Assembly (NCBI GenBank): GCA_964643885.1 | Contig: CAZXUI010000012.1 | Span: 1 to 64,000, forward strand | Reading direction: 5' to 3' | Source: CAADGL01 sp964643885 | Lineage (GTDB): Bacteria; Planctomycetota; Phycisphaerae; UBA1845; Fen-1342 | Length of the DNA stretch: 64,000 nucleotides | Shown: in pieces, positions 1 to 9,258 of the stretch | Layout of the letters: each line of letters opens with the position of its first letter | How positions within the stretch are numbered: the stretch's first letter is position 1 | Program-made: the position numbers and the translations under genes | The notes under the pieces: model-generated | What the model was told of the DNA's origin: nothing | The model's input: only the letters and a program-made list of their open reading frames with translations | The model's database searches: none

Positions 1-56
1 CGGGCGAGACGCCCGTACCACCCAGTTCCATGCGGGCGAGACGCCCGTACCACCCA
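1..56. repeat. Two copies of a 24-bp REP-like palindrome
   Basis: Two adjacent copies of CGGGCGAGACGCCCGTACC followed by ACCCA lie at 1-24 and 33-56. The core is an inverted repeat (GGGCG-AGA-CGCCC). Near-identical units recur in intergenic DNA at 26259-26284, 26301-26328 and 26491-26516, with a diverged one near 62595-62610. No open reading frame uses them, so they look like dispersed extragenic palindromes. Confidence 0.7.
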
Positions 57-194
57 ATTCTCAGGCGGGTGGGAAGCCCGCGTATCCCGAGGCGGCGCAG
101 CGAAATCACGGCCCAACCTTACCCCCCTGCCCGTGTCCAGGCAGGCGGCAGATGCACATTCCAGTACCTCGTCGGACCCGAGAAGGAGGAACCT

Positions 195-461
195 ATGCGC
201 ACATTCATCGCCGTCGCGGCCGGGCTGAGTCTGCTGTCGCTGGCCGGGTGCGTGGCCGTGTCGGCCAAGGGCAACCGCTTCGGCACCGGCCGGGCGGTCG
301 TGGCCGTCGACGGACGCGTCTACGTCGTCGACACGAGCAACGGGCACGTGTGCGAGGTGGATGTCGAACGGGCGGCGCGGTTCCGCCTCGAACACCCGCA
401 CGAGCACGACCACCACGAGAAGTACGAGAAGTACGAGAAGTATGAAGAGTGCGATGACTGA
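195..461 (+). CDS. Small secreted lipoprotein with His/Glu-rich tail
   Basis: An 88-residue protein. A strong Shine-Dalgarno (AGAAGGAGGA, 181-190) sits directly before the ATG at 195, which fixes the start. The N-terminus is a lipoprotein signal peptide (MRTFIAVAAGLSLLSLAGC) with lipobox LAGC, so Cys19 is the expected lipidated residue. The body is a short beta-type stretch around VVAVDGRVYVVDTSNGHVCEV. The last 25 residues are rich in His and Glu, including HEHDHHEKYEKYEKYEE, which could bind metal; that is an inference from composition only. The tail contains a threefold KYE repeat that matches a 9-nt DNA repeat at about 421-446. I recognise no family. Confidence 0.8.
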   Translation: MRTFIAVAAGLSLLSLAGCVAVSAKGNRFGTGRAVVAVDGRVYVVDTSNGHVCEVDVERAARFRLEHPHEHDHHEKYEKYEKYEECDD

Positions 462-700
462 GCAGCGCGCGGGCGCGCCACCTCGACGCTGACACCAAGG
501 CGGCGGCCGGCCCGGCACTCCGAGGCACGCGGGGATCAGCCGGCATGACGCACCGATCGTCACAGCTCCCCTCCCGTCCAGCCGGCCGGAACTGGTAACA
601 TCCGCAAGGGCACTCGGGTGAAGGGACCGGCAGGCACAGACGCCTGCCCCACCCATGCAAGAGCCCCCCGCCCTGCGCGAGGTCCGAAGGAAGCCGGCCG

Positions 701-1363
701 ATGTCCACCCGCACATTCCAGCTCAGCGACGAGGTGCACGCCTACCTGCTGCGCGAGACGGTCCGCGAGAGCGACCTGCTTCGCCGCCTGCGCGAGGAGA
801 CGGCCGCGATGCCGCAGTCGAACATGCAGATCTCCCCGGAGCAGGGGCAGTTCATGCGGCTGCTGGTCGAGCTGATCGGCGCCCGGCGGGCGATCGAAAT
901 CGGCACCTTCACCGGCTACAGCTCGATCTGCATCGCCTCCGCCATGCCCGACGACGGCAAGCTCATCTGCTGCGACCTGAACCGCGCCTACACGGCCGTC
1001 GCGCAGCGCTACTGGCAGCAGGCCGGCCTGACCGGACGGATCGAGCTGCGCCTGGCCCCCGCGCTCGAGACCTTGCGCGAGCTGCGCGCGGCCGGTGGCG
1101 ACGGCTCGTTGGACTTCGCGTTCATCGACGCCGACAAGGGCAACTACGACGCGTATTACGAGCAGGTGCTGGCGCTGCTGCGGCCGGGCGGACTGGTCGC
1201 GATCGACAACGCCCTCTGGAGCGGCCGGGTGGCCGACCCGGCCGCCGACGATGCGGAAACGCGTGCGCTGCGGGCGATCAATCGCAAGGTCTCGGCCGAC
1301 GCGCGGGTTACGGCGAGCCTGGTGCCGATCGGCGACGGGCTGCTGGTTGCGCGGAAGCACTGA
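701..1363 (+). CDS. SAM-dependent O-methyltransferase (caffeoyl-CoA OMT-like)
   Basis: A 220-residue class I methyltransferase of the metal-dependent O-methyltransferase family (caffeoyl-CoA/catechol type). Visible motifs are the SAM-binding loop EIGTFTGYSS (66-75), the acidic residue D92 after the second strand, FIDADK (141-146) and AIDN (167-170). D143, D169 and N170 are the expected divalent-metal ligands. The length is normal for the family. A substrate cannot be told from sequence, since bacterial members methylate small catechols and other phenols. The start at 701 gives a complete N-terminal cap helix. It stands alone, and the lipoprotein upstream is separated by about 240 bp. Confidence 0.9.
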   Translation: MSTRTFQLSDEVHAYLLRETVRESDLLRRLREETAAMPQSNMQISPEQGQFMRLLVELIGARRAIEIGTFTGYSSICIASAMPDDGKLICCDLNRAYTAVAQRYWQQAGLTGRIELRLAPALETLRELRAAGGDGSLDFAFIDADKGNYDAYYEQVLALLRPGGLVAIDNALWSGRVADPAADDAETRALRAINRKVSADARVTASLVPIGDGLLVARKH

Positions 1364-1720
1364 CTCCGCTGGCGATCGTCCAGAACCGCTCCCGATAACA
1401 TTTGTCCGCCTGCACGCGTCCCCCGCTGAAACCGCTAACGCTTTAGAATCCGCCGCCTTGCGGTTATTATGAGTTCCTGAGGTCCCGCGACGCCTGGGCG
1501 GGCGGCCAAGCGCGGGAGTTGGGGAAGGCAGGGCCACGCGACCGCTCTTTCGCCGTGGCCGCGGGCGAGTTCACGACAGCCTTCACACCGGTTGACCTCG
1601 AACGCCTCCGCCGACGGCCGACGCCGGCGGAGACGAGACCGTACCGGCCCACCCTGCGTTGGATCGCGGGGCCAGCGCGGGATGCGCTCGCCGGTCGCCT
1701 GGAGGGAGAAACGGGGAACC
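1364..1720. other. Intergenic region, no gene seen
   Basis: This 357-bp GC-rich gap has no convincing coding frame. A possible -10 hexamer TAGAAT lies at 1444-1449 but has no good -35 partner. The ribosome-binding site of the next gene (GGAGGGAG) starts at 1701. Confidence 0.5.
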
Positions 1721-4700
1721 ATGCGTAGCGGGTTGATGGCGCTTCTGGCGCTGTGGATCGCGGCCGGGCCTGTCCTGGGACAGCTTCGTGCGCCGCTGGC
1801 GCTGGATTCGGGCGTGGTTGCGAACAGCGGGCGGGAACGGGCGGTCGTGTACTCCGAGACGGTCCGCGTGCCAGGGGCGGTGTGGCTGCGTCTGGACTTC
1901 GGCGAGGTGGTGCTGGCGAGCGGGACGAGCGACTCGTCGGCCCCGGACGACTCGGCCGCCGCAGAGACGGGCGGCGGGTCGATTCTGCGGCTCACGTCGC
2001 TGCTGGACGGCGGCGTGCAGTACCTGAATCAGCGGCACATCGAGCAGTGGCAGCATACGTCGGCCTATTTCAACGGCGACGCGGTGCTGGTGGAGCTGCT
2101 CGCTTACCCGGGAAGCGGACCGAACCGCGTGACGGTTCGCTCGTTGACGTATGCCGAGTTCGACCCGCCGCCGGGCGGCGGCGACCGCACGATCTGCGGA
2201 CCTTTCGACGATCGGCAGATCTCGAATGACCCGCGGATCGGACGCGGCTGGACGATGGACGCGGATGCGCGCTGTTCGGCCTGGCTGGTTCAGGATTGCA
2301 ACCGCTGCCTGATCACGGCGGGGCACTGCTTCGCGTCGAACCTGCAACAGGTGCACTTCAACGTCCCGCTGAGCAACCCGGACGGCTCGATCAATCACCC
2401 CTCGCCGTCCGATCAGTACGTGATCGATCCGGACTCTTGGAGCTACGCGAACCTCGACGTCGGCAATGACTGGGCGCATTTCGGCTGCCTGCCGAATCCG
2501 AACACGGGACTGACGCCCTACGAGGCGCAGCTCACCTTTTTCGAGATCACGCTGGCGCCGCCGGCCGCGACCGGCCAGCCGATCCGCGTGACGGGCTTCG
2601 GGGCGGTGGACCTGGAAGATCCGCCCCCGCCGCGCGAGTGGAACCGCGCGCAGACGACGCACGTGGGGCCACTGGTGGCGGCATCGGGGTCGATCCTGCG
2701 GCACGGCGTGGACACCAGCAGCGGCAATTCGGGCTCGCCGATGATCGACGAGGCGAACGGGCGCGTCTTCGGCATCCACACGCACGGCGGGTGCGACGTC
2801 TTCGACGGCGAGAACGCCGGCACGGCGCTGAACAATGCCGGCTTTCAGGGGGCGCTGGCGGCCCCGAAGGGCGTTTGCACGCCGGTGATCACGCTCACGT
2901 CGCCGGCCCCGGGCTCGGCCACGGTGCGAGATGGTTCGCAGGTCCGGGAGGTCGAGTGGCCGGTCCCGTCCAGTTTCGCGATCGTTGCGGATGCGACGGG
3001 GCTGGTGGCGCGGGCAGTGCCGCAGGCCGAGCCGCCGTCGACGGCACGATCGTTCTACGACTACGTGCGCTTCGTGGCCGACGACTCGAATTGCACCGAC
3101 TTCGTCGGCACGAACGGAGAGTTCTTCTGCACGCTCACACCGAGCGGCGGCGCGCAGACGATTCGCGCGGAGGCGGACAACCCCTGGGGACAGCTCGCCG
3201 CGACCGACTCGGTCGACGTGCTCTACTATCGCAACCAGAACCAGCCGCGGAACGCCTGCTGGCTGACCGGCACGCAGATCACCATGGCGGACGGTTCGAC
3301 GCGGGAGATCGAGGACGTCTTCGCCGGGGCGGAGATTCTGGCCTACGACCTGCTTTCCGGCGAGACGCTTCCGGCCCGCGTGCATGCGCGGCTGGTACAC
3401 ACCGCCGCGCAGATGACCCCCTACTACCTCGTGATCACCGCCGGCGAAGGCCAGGCGGCGCGGACGCTGCGCGTCACGCCGAACCACGTGCTTGTGCGGC
3501 CTTACGCGGGAGGACCGGGCGAGCCGCCGGGATCGCTCGTTTTCGCGGGCGACCTGGTGGTCGGCGACTGGCTGCTGACGCCGGGCGGGGCGCTTCAGAT
3601 CACGTCGATCTCGCAGGTGAACACGCAGGTAACGACGTACAACCTGGACATCCGCGGCGAGACGCGGCTGTGCAACCCCTACCTGGCGTACATCGCCGAA
3701 GGCGTGGTGGCGTTTCCGCTCAAGGGCGACGTGGCCCTGATGGCCGGGCGGGCCCTGTTCGACTACGACATGGTCGACCTGGGCGCGTTGATCGGCGCGG
3801 CCGACACGATCGCCCGCGGCGTGAACAACAATCAGACGGTCGTGGGCAGCTCGGGCACGCGGGCGTTCGCCTGGACCTACGACGGCGGGCTGACCGAACT
3901 GGGCGTGGGCGTAGCCTATGCGGTGAACAGCCTGAACCAGATCGCGGGTACGTCGAACGGGCGGGCCGTTCGGTGGCAGCTTCAGGGCGGCTTCACGGAC
4001 ATCGCCGCGGGCGCGGCCTACGACATCAGCGACGCCGGGCAGGTCGTCGGCCAGACGGGCACGCAGGCATTCCGCTGGCAGGACGGGCAGCTCACGCTGC
4101 TCGGTGCGGGCGTCGCGTATGCGGTCAACAACTCGGGCTATGCAGCCGGCACGTCGAACGGGCGGGCGATCATCTGGCGGCCGGACGGGACGACGATCGA
4201 CCTCGGACCGGGCGTCGCCTACGGGCTGAATGACAATCTCCAGGCGGTGGGCGAATCGGGCGGTCAGGCGTTCATCTGGGAGGACGGGCAGCTCACGGCG
4301 TTCGGCCCGGGCATCGCGCGGGCGATCAACGTGTCCGGCCTGGTGGTCGGCGAGAACGGCGGGGTCGGGTTCCTGCGCGAGCCGGGCGGGACGGTTCGGC
4401 CGCTTTCGGAGCTGATCTGGCCGTGGTCGGGCTGGTCGCCGACCGTGATTCACGATGTATCGGACGGCGGAGCGATGGTCGGGCGGGGCAGCCTGTTCGG
4501 CCTGCCGCGCGGCTTTCATGCGCTGAGCACGTCGACGATCTACGACCGCAACGGCAATTCAATCGCGGATATCTGCGAGCCGGGCGGCACGGACTGCAAC
4601 GACAACGGCATCCCCGACGAAGACGACATCTCGATGGGCACGAGCCTGGACTGCAACGGCAACGGCGTGCCGGACGAGTGCGACGTGACGAACGGGAACA

Positions 4701-7273
4701 GCCCCGACTGCAACGGCAATAACGTGCCCGACGAGTGCGACGTGATCTCGGGCGACGCGAGCGATTGCAACGGCAACCTCGTGCCGGACTCGTGCGATCT
4801 GCTGGACGGAACGAGCGAGGACTGCAACGGGAACTCGACTCCGGACGAGTGCGACATCGCCGACGGCACGGCGCCGGACTGCAACGGCAACGAGGTGCCG
4901 GACTCGTGCGATCTGGCGAGCGGCGTCTCGCAGGACTGCACGGGCAACGGCATCCCGGACGAGTGCGATATCGCGGGCGGCGCCGTGCCGGACTGTAACG
5001 GTAATCTCGTGCCGGATTCGTGCGACCTGGACAGCGGATTCTCGCAGGACTGCACGGGCAACGGCGTGCCGGACGAGTGCGACATCGCCGGCGGTGCGGC
5101 CGAGGACTGCAACGCCAACGGCGTGCCCGATCCGTGCGACCTGGCCGCCGGGACCAGCGAGGACTGCAACCACAACGGCATCCCGGACGAGTGCGACATC
5201 GCCGGTGGTGCGGCGGCGGACTGCAATGGCAACGGCGTTCCGGATACCTGCGACGTGGCAGATGGCACGAGCCCGGACTGCAACGAGAACAACGTTCCGG
5301 ATGAGTGCGACATCGCATCCGGCACGAGCACCGACCTGAACGGCGACGGCGTGCCGGACGAGTGCCAGGACTGCAACGGCAACGGCATCCCGGACGATCT
5401 CGACCTGGCCAACGGCACGAGCTTCGACTGCAACGGCAACGGCACGCTGGATGAGTGCGACCTGGCCGCGGGAACGAGCGAGGACTGCAACGAGAACCTG
5501 GTGCCGGACGAGTGCGACATCGCCGCCGGCACGAGCACCGATCTGAACAGCGACGGCATCCCGGATGATTGCCAAGACTGCAACGGCAACGGCATCCCCG
5601 ATGATCTGGATATCGCGGGCGGCACGAGCCTGGATCTCGACGGCAACGGCATCCCCGATGAATGCCAGGTGCCCGACGTGCCGCTGGCGCCGCGGCCGGA
5701 GGACGACACGCTCGGCGCCTCGACCTGCCCGCGGCTGAGCGTGCTGGTGACGAACTGGTACGACGGGCCGGTCGATGTCCGCTTCATGGGCGTGCTGCCG
5801 GAGCAGTTCCTTTCGATCGACTCGACCGCCGACTGGGACGCGGGCGATCTCGACGGAACCGTCAGCGACGGGGCGGGGAATCTCATTCTGGCAGACACGG
5901 GCGCGCTGTTCGGCGATGGGCGCGACGGCGATCTGAACGTCACCTCCGGCACGCACCTGCTCGAGCCCGGCAGGCAGTACATGAATGTAAACGTGTCGGC
6001 CGGCGCGACGCTCGACACGCGCGGCTATCCGCTCCGCGTGGCCGGGCTGCTCTTCAACCAGGGAGTGATCACCGACACGGTCTCCGGCGGGGCGGGCGGC
6101 ACGGGCGGCGAAGCCGGCCGCGGACAGGACCCGAAGCAGAACGACAACCCGCCCGGACCGACGACCGCCCAGCCCGGGCAGTGCGGCGAGGAGGGACTGC
6201 CGGGTGCCGGGATGGCCGGCCACGGCGGCCGCGGCGGCGGAGGCGGGGGTGGCGGAGGCGGGGCGCAGTCGAATACGCAGAACGTGGACGCGGATGGCGG
6301 CTGGTTTCCGGGGAATCCGGCCGATCGTCGCGGCCGGGGCGGCGACGGCGGCCGGGGCGGCGGGCACGTGATCATCTATGCCAGGGCGCTTCAGAACCAC
6401 GGCCTGCTCTCGGCGAGTGGGGAGCCGGGCCAGCCCGGCCAGCCGGGCGGCGACGGGCAGTACACGCCCTCCGGCGGACTCGACCTGGCGGGTGGCGGCG
6501 GCGGCGGCGGAGCAGGCGGCGATGGTGGTGACGGCGGCACGCTCGAGGTGATCTACGAGAACCTGGTCCACCTGGGTCAGCGCGAGGCGACCGGCGGCCA
6601 GGGTGGCCTGGGCGGAAACGGCGGCCTTGGGCACTTCGTCTTCACGGGCACGAACGTGGGGTTGTTCTTCCAGGGTGCGGCGGGGGCGTGCGGCGGCGGC
6701 AACGGGGGCGCGGGCGAGTATCGCCGGGGCCGCTCCAGCGCTTCGGGCTCGCGCGGCGCCGACGGCGTGCGGGGCGCGAACGGAACGGTGAGCATCCAGC
6801 AGCTCGAGGGCGGGTACATTCCGTCCGGGCAGTTCACTTCGGCGCCGTTGTGCCTCGGCTCGGTGGTGGACTGGACGGCCGCGTCGATCAACGCGACGAC
6901 GCCGGCCGGAACCAGCGTACAGATGGAGTTCAGCGCTGACGGCGCGGCGTGGCACGGCGACATCGTGAACGTGCCGGACTCGCAGTGTCTGTTCGTCCGG
7001 CTGACGCTGGAGTCGGCGGACCGCGACGTGACGCCGATCGTGCACAGCGTTTCGATCGGCTACATCGAGACGATCCAGGTGGGTGTGGCGGCGGATGTGC
7101 CGAGCGGCGGCCGGGCGAGCGTCAGTTGGGCGGAGCTGGAGCGTTCGACCGTGTATTGCTGGTACGCGATCGCGGAAGATCCCGCGGGCGGCTCGGCGAC
7201 GTCTCCGATCTGGTGTTTCGAGACGGGCGAACAGTGTGTGCAAGAAGCGGGCCCGGCGCTGCCGCGGCCGTAG
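1721..7273 (+). CDS. Giant secreted protein: trypsin-like protease, Hint domain, HAF repeats, EF-hand-like repeats, Gly-rich region
   Basis: An 1,850-residue secreted multidomain protein. GGAGG at 1701 supports the ATG at 1721, which opens with a signal peptide (MRSGLMALLALWIAAGPVLG). In order: a chymotrypsin-fold protease, about residues 150-390, with His202 in TAGHC, Asp250 in NDWAHF and Ser337 in SGNSGSP; an Ig/Fn-like linker; a Hint domain, 513-665, opening with Cys513 (CWLTGTQITMADGSTREIED) and containing TPNH (His589); HAF-type extracellular repeats, about 680-935; 21 DCNGNGIPDECD-type repeats, about 942-1316, probably calcium-binding; a glycine-rich stretch, about 1456-1694; and a beta-rich C-terminus. 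It has no dockerin tail, unlike the other large secreted proteins here. The Hint domain suggests autoprocessing, which is inferred from the family. Substrate and partners are unknown. Confidence 0.85.
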   Translation: MRSGLMALLALWIAAGPVLGQLRAPLALDSGVVANSGRERAVVYSETVRVPGAVWLRLDFGEVVLASGTSDSSAPDDSAAAETGGGSILRLTSLLDGGVQYLNQRHIEQWQHTSAYFNGDAVLVELLAYPGSGPNRVTVRSLTYAEFDPPPGGGDRTICGPFDDRQISNDPRIGRGWTMDADARCSAWLVQDCNRCLITAGHCFASNLQQVHFNVPLSNPDGSINHPSPSDQYVIDPDSWSYANLDVGNDWAHFGCLPNPNTGLTPYEAQLTFFEITLAPPAATGQPIRVTGFGAVDLEDPPPPREWNRAQTTHVGPLVAASGSILRHGVDTSSGNSGSPMIDEANGRVFGIHTHGGCDVFDGENAGTALNNAGFQGALAAPKGVCTPVITLTSPAPGSATVRDGSQVREVEWPVPSSFAIVADATGLVARAVPQAEPPSTARSFYDYVRFVADDSNCTDFVGTNGEFFCTLTPSGGAQTIRAEADNPWGQLAATDSVDVLYYRNQNQPRNACWLTGTQITMADGSTREIEDVFAGAEILAYDLLSGETLPARVHARLVHTAAQMTPYYLVITAGEGQAARTLRVTPNHVLVRPYAGGPGEPPGSLVFAGDLVVGDWLLTPGGALQITSISQVNTQVTTYNLDIRGETRLCNPYLAYIAEGVVAFPLKGDVALMAGRALFDYDMVDLGALIGAADTIARGVNNNQTVVGSSGTRAFAWTYDGGLTELGVGVAYAVNSLNQIAGTSNGRAVRWQLQGGFTDIAAGAAYDISDAGQVVGQTGTQAFRWQDGQLTLLGAGVAYAVNNSGYAAGTSNGRAIIWRPDGTTIDLGPGVAYGLNDNLQAVGESGGQAFIWEDGQLTAFGPGIARAINVSGLVVGENGGVGFLREPGGTVRPLSELIWPWSGWSPTVIHDVSDGGAMVGRGSLFGLPRGFHALSTSTIYDRNGNSIADICEPGGTDCNDNGIPDEDDISMGTSLDCNGNGVPDECDVTNGNSPDCNGNNVPDECDVISGDASDCNGNLVPDSCDLLDGTSEDCNGNSTPDECDIADGTAPDCNGNEVPDSCDLASGVSQDCTGNGIPDECDIAGGAVPDCNGNLVPDSCDLDSGFSQDCTGNGVPDECDIAGGAAEDCNANGVPDPCDLAAGTSEDCNHNGIPDECDIAGGAAADCNGNGVPDTCDVADGTSPDCNENNVPDECDIASGTSTDLNGDGVPDECQDCNGNGIPDDLDLANGTSFDCNGNGTLDECDLAAGTSEDCNENLVPDECDIAAGTSTDLNSDGIPDDCQDCNGNGIPDDLDIAGGTSLDLDGNGIPDECQVPDVPLAPRPEDDTLGASTCPRLSVLVTNWYDGPVDVRFMGVLPEQFLSIDSTADWDAGDLDGTVSDGAGNLILADTGALFGDGRDGDLNVTSGTHLLEPGRQYMNVNVSAGATLDTRGYPLRVAGLLFNQGVITDTVSGGAGGTGGEAGRGQDPKQNDNPPGPTTAQPGQCGEEGLPGAGMAGHGGRGGGGGGGGGGAQSNTQNVDADGGWFPGNPADRRGRGGDGGRGGGHVIIYARALQNHGLLSASGEPGQPGQPGGDGQYTPSGGLDLAGGGGGGGAGGDGGDGGTLEVIYENLVHLGQREATGGQGGLGGNGGLGHFVFTGTNVGLFFQGAAGACGGGNGGAGEYRRGRSSASGSRGADGVRGANGTVSIQQLEGGYIPSGQFTSAPLCLGSVVDWTAASINATTPAGTSVQMEFSADGAAWHGDIVNVPDSQCLFVRLTLESADRDVTPIVHSVSIGYIETIQVGVAADVPSGGRASVSWAELERSTVYCWYAIAEDPAGGSATSPIWCFETGEQCVQEAGPALPRP
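4544..5668 (+). repeat. 21-unit in-frame repeat coding CNGNGxPDECD motifs
   Basis: Tandem coding repeat of mostly 57 bp (19 residues) with consensus DCNGNGIPDECDIAxGTS. I count 21 units. Units 15, 19 and 21 (beginning DLNGDG, DLNSDG and DLDGNG) are short 12-residue forms lacking the first Cys. The spaced Asp/Asn ligands resemble thrombospondin type 3 or EF-hand calcium loops, with paired cysteines in most units. Confidence 0.9.
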
Positions 7274-7509
7274 CGCCGCAGGTCTCGCAGGTGCAGGATC
7301 GCGGGCGGGGCGTGGCGGTGGATTCCGGCAAGCTGAACGCGGAGTCATCATATTCTTGTAAGTACATATCCAACCTGAACTTCGGTGTGTACGAAACCGG
7401 TTACAACATGCCGGTGCCGCGCGGCTGAAGCTTCCGCTTCATCCCACGAATCCGCTTGACGCGCTTCAGGGGGGGGGTTGGCAACACATTGTGAAGGGAG
7501 GTCACTTCA

Positions 7510-7913
7510 ATGAACCGATTCAGCCTCTCTCTCAGTGTCGTCTGCGTCGCTTCGTGCACGATCGCTCTGCTCGCAGCGATGGCTTCGTCCGACGGCTCGC
7601 CGGCGTTCCGTACGGTCGCGGTCGCGTCAGCGGACCCGGGAGGTACGCCGGGCGGGCCCGCGCCGTGCAGCAGGATCGCCGTCCGGGGGGGGGCGACGGC
7701 GATCCGGGCAGTAGCCCTGGCGGTGCTGCGCCGTGCAGTCACCAAGCTCTGGAAGGGACCTGTTGCGAAGATCCACGGGGTTGCACGAACGCGTGCGCCT
7801 CCAAGCGCGACAACGTGACATCGTGCCGCCAATGCTGCGTCGGCTTCGCGCCCAACGAGGAAGCCATGCATGCATGCCTTGGGTACTGTAACATGGTCTG
7901 GCCGCCGGAATGA
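7510..7913 (+). CDS. Small secreted Cys-rich protein, frameshifted at a G9 tract
   Basis: The ATG at 7510 is preceded by AAGGGAGGT (7494-7502) and encodes a signal peptide (MNRFSLSLSVVCVASCTIAL). The frame holds until a run of nine G at 7685-7693. Downstream, the coherent Cys-rich frame (GTCCEDPRGC, SCRQCCVGFAP, HACLGYC, ending MVWPPE) is in the -1 register and stops at 7913. One more G would join them into a 134-residue protein. The C-terminal half has ten cysteines, arranged like a disulfide-stabilised secreted peptide. Two DPGxxPGGxAPCS motifs flank the tract, one on each side, which supports a single original protein. The break may be a homopolymer sequencing error, a true mutation or phase variation. 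The family is unknown. Confidence 0.6.
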
Positions 7914-7932
7914 CGATGTTGGCAATTGTCAG

Positions 7933-9117
7933 ATGGCGCGACTCCCGTTGGAACCCTATAGTGCGACAATGATTGGCATCCTGATCGTGGTTGCGCTCGC
8001 GCCTGTTGCCCAGAACTCCCCCTCACGCACTTTGCCGCCCACCACGGTTGGGTCTCGCGACCCGATGGTGTGGCGTGCCACCGCCGATGCGGTCGCTGCG
8101 GCGGGGTCGACGTTTCTGGATTTGCACCCGGATTTCGAGGAGGAGCTCAACGCGGCCAAGAAGCGCATAGCCGAGCTCTCCGAACGATACGACGTGACGC
8201 GGCCGGGGGTCGTGTTCGACAAGGCACGTGCCGAGGCGCTGATTGACCAGCTTTATGTCGATGCGGGGCACCCGGATCTGAACTATGCCTTGCAGGAAAT
8301 CGTCTTCAGTGTGCATATCCGGTCGGCGGCGTCCCGCGTCGGGCGGTCGGTGACCGAGGAAGCGAGGAACGCACTCGTGGCGGGCGTCGTGCAGTACCTT
8401 CGCGACGGTGGAGGGCAGCGCTCTCCGGCGATGCGCGCCCGCGTCGCGGAGACGCTCGATCTTCTCGCGCCGAATGATCCAAACGTCCTGCCGATCGTCG
8501 AGGAGGTGCTGGCCGATGCGCTCCAGTGGGCGGAGGAGATCGGCGACGAGACCCAACTCACGCATGTACGCCAGGCGGCGGCCAAACACTGGGGTGATCC
8601 ATTCTGGCAACACGCGCATGAGCTCACAGCCGGGAAGCTGCCGGCTCCGTACCCGAAGGCATACAAGGACGCGATCCAAGCGCTCGATGCGCTGCTGAGC
8701 ACTGATCAGAACGCGAAGGACCCGACGCTCGAGCGGCGCTTCCGCGATGCCCGCGAAAGAGCGCTGCGGCGCTTCGATCAGAATGCCTTCGAGGACGATT
8801 TGACGTGCAGGCTTTTGCTGGCCTACCGGATTCTCCTGGACCGTAGACCCGAGATACCGGAAGCGGCGGTCCAGGCGATCAACCGGTCGCTGCTGGAGCT
8901 GGCGAAGGACTCCGATCGGCTGCGCAGCGAAAGGCACTGGAAGCTCTGGGCCCAGGCGATCGTGAGCCTGCGGCAAAAGCGCATCGCCGAACCGCTACTG
9001 GAGTTCGTGCGCAACATGCTGCGCGAGGGAGAAAAGCTCCCGGATCCGCGTCGTGTCGTACTGCCCCCGCTGCAAATCTACGACCCCGACGCGTTCGTAC
9101 CGCAGGCGGCGCCTTGA
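7933..9117 (+). CDS. Secreted helical protein of unknown function
   Basis: I do not recognise this family. The protein has about 394 residues from the ATG at 7933. An in-frame ATG at 7969 would give a tighter signal peptide (MIGILIVVALAPVAQ); neither has a strong Shine-Dalgarno, so the start is uncertain. After the hydrophobic N-terminus the chain is charged and predominantly helical. Stretches such as HPDFEEELNAAKKRIAEL and MRARVAETLDLLAPNDPN suggest repeated helix pairs of HEAT/TPR-like character. Only one cysteine is seen, unlike the Cys-rich protein just upstream. It closely follows that gene and may be co-transcribed with it. Confidence 0.7.
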   Translation: MARLPLEPYSATMIGILIVVALAPVAQNSPSRTLPPTTVGSRDPMVWRATADAVAAAGSTFLDLHPDFEEELNAAKKRIAELSERYDVTRPGVVFDKARAEALIDQLYVDAGHPDLNYALQEIVFSVHIRSAASRVGRSVTEEARNALVAGVVQYLRDGGGQRSPAMRARVAETLDLLAPNDPNVLPIVEEVLADALQWAEEIGDETQLTHVRQAAAKHWGDPFWQHAHELTAGKLPAPYPKAYKDAIQALDALLSTDQNAKDPTLERRFRDARERALRRFDQNAFEDDLTCRLLLAYRILLDRRPEIPEAAVQAINRSLLELAKDSDRLRSERHWKLWAQAIVSLRQKRIAEPLLEFVRNMLREGEKLPDPRRVVLPPLQIYDPDAFVPQAAP

Positions 9118-9258
9118 TCGTACACACGATCGGCGCAGTCTCACGTGTGCGAGTTGGCGAGGCGGCGCGTCCCGCCCGCCAACCGCGCCCGGGCGGCGGC
9201 GCCAGCGAACAGCCAGGCGACGCGGACGCCCGCGCGCACGCGCCGCTGCTCGTACCGA

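Noticed and set aside
1444..1449. TAGAAT as a promoter for the giant protein
   Set aside because: No acceptable -35 hexamer at a suitable distance.
1583..7351. Very long minus-strand open frames (more than 900 codons each) opposite the giant secreted protein
   Set aside because: They are antisense to a gene with clear protease, Hint and repeat domains. Their Arg- and Ala-rich composition is typical of shadow frames in GC-rich DNA.
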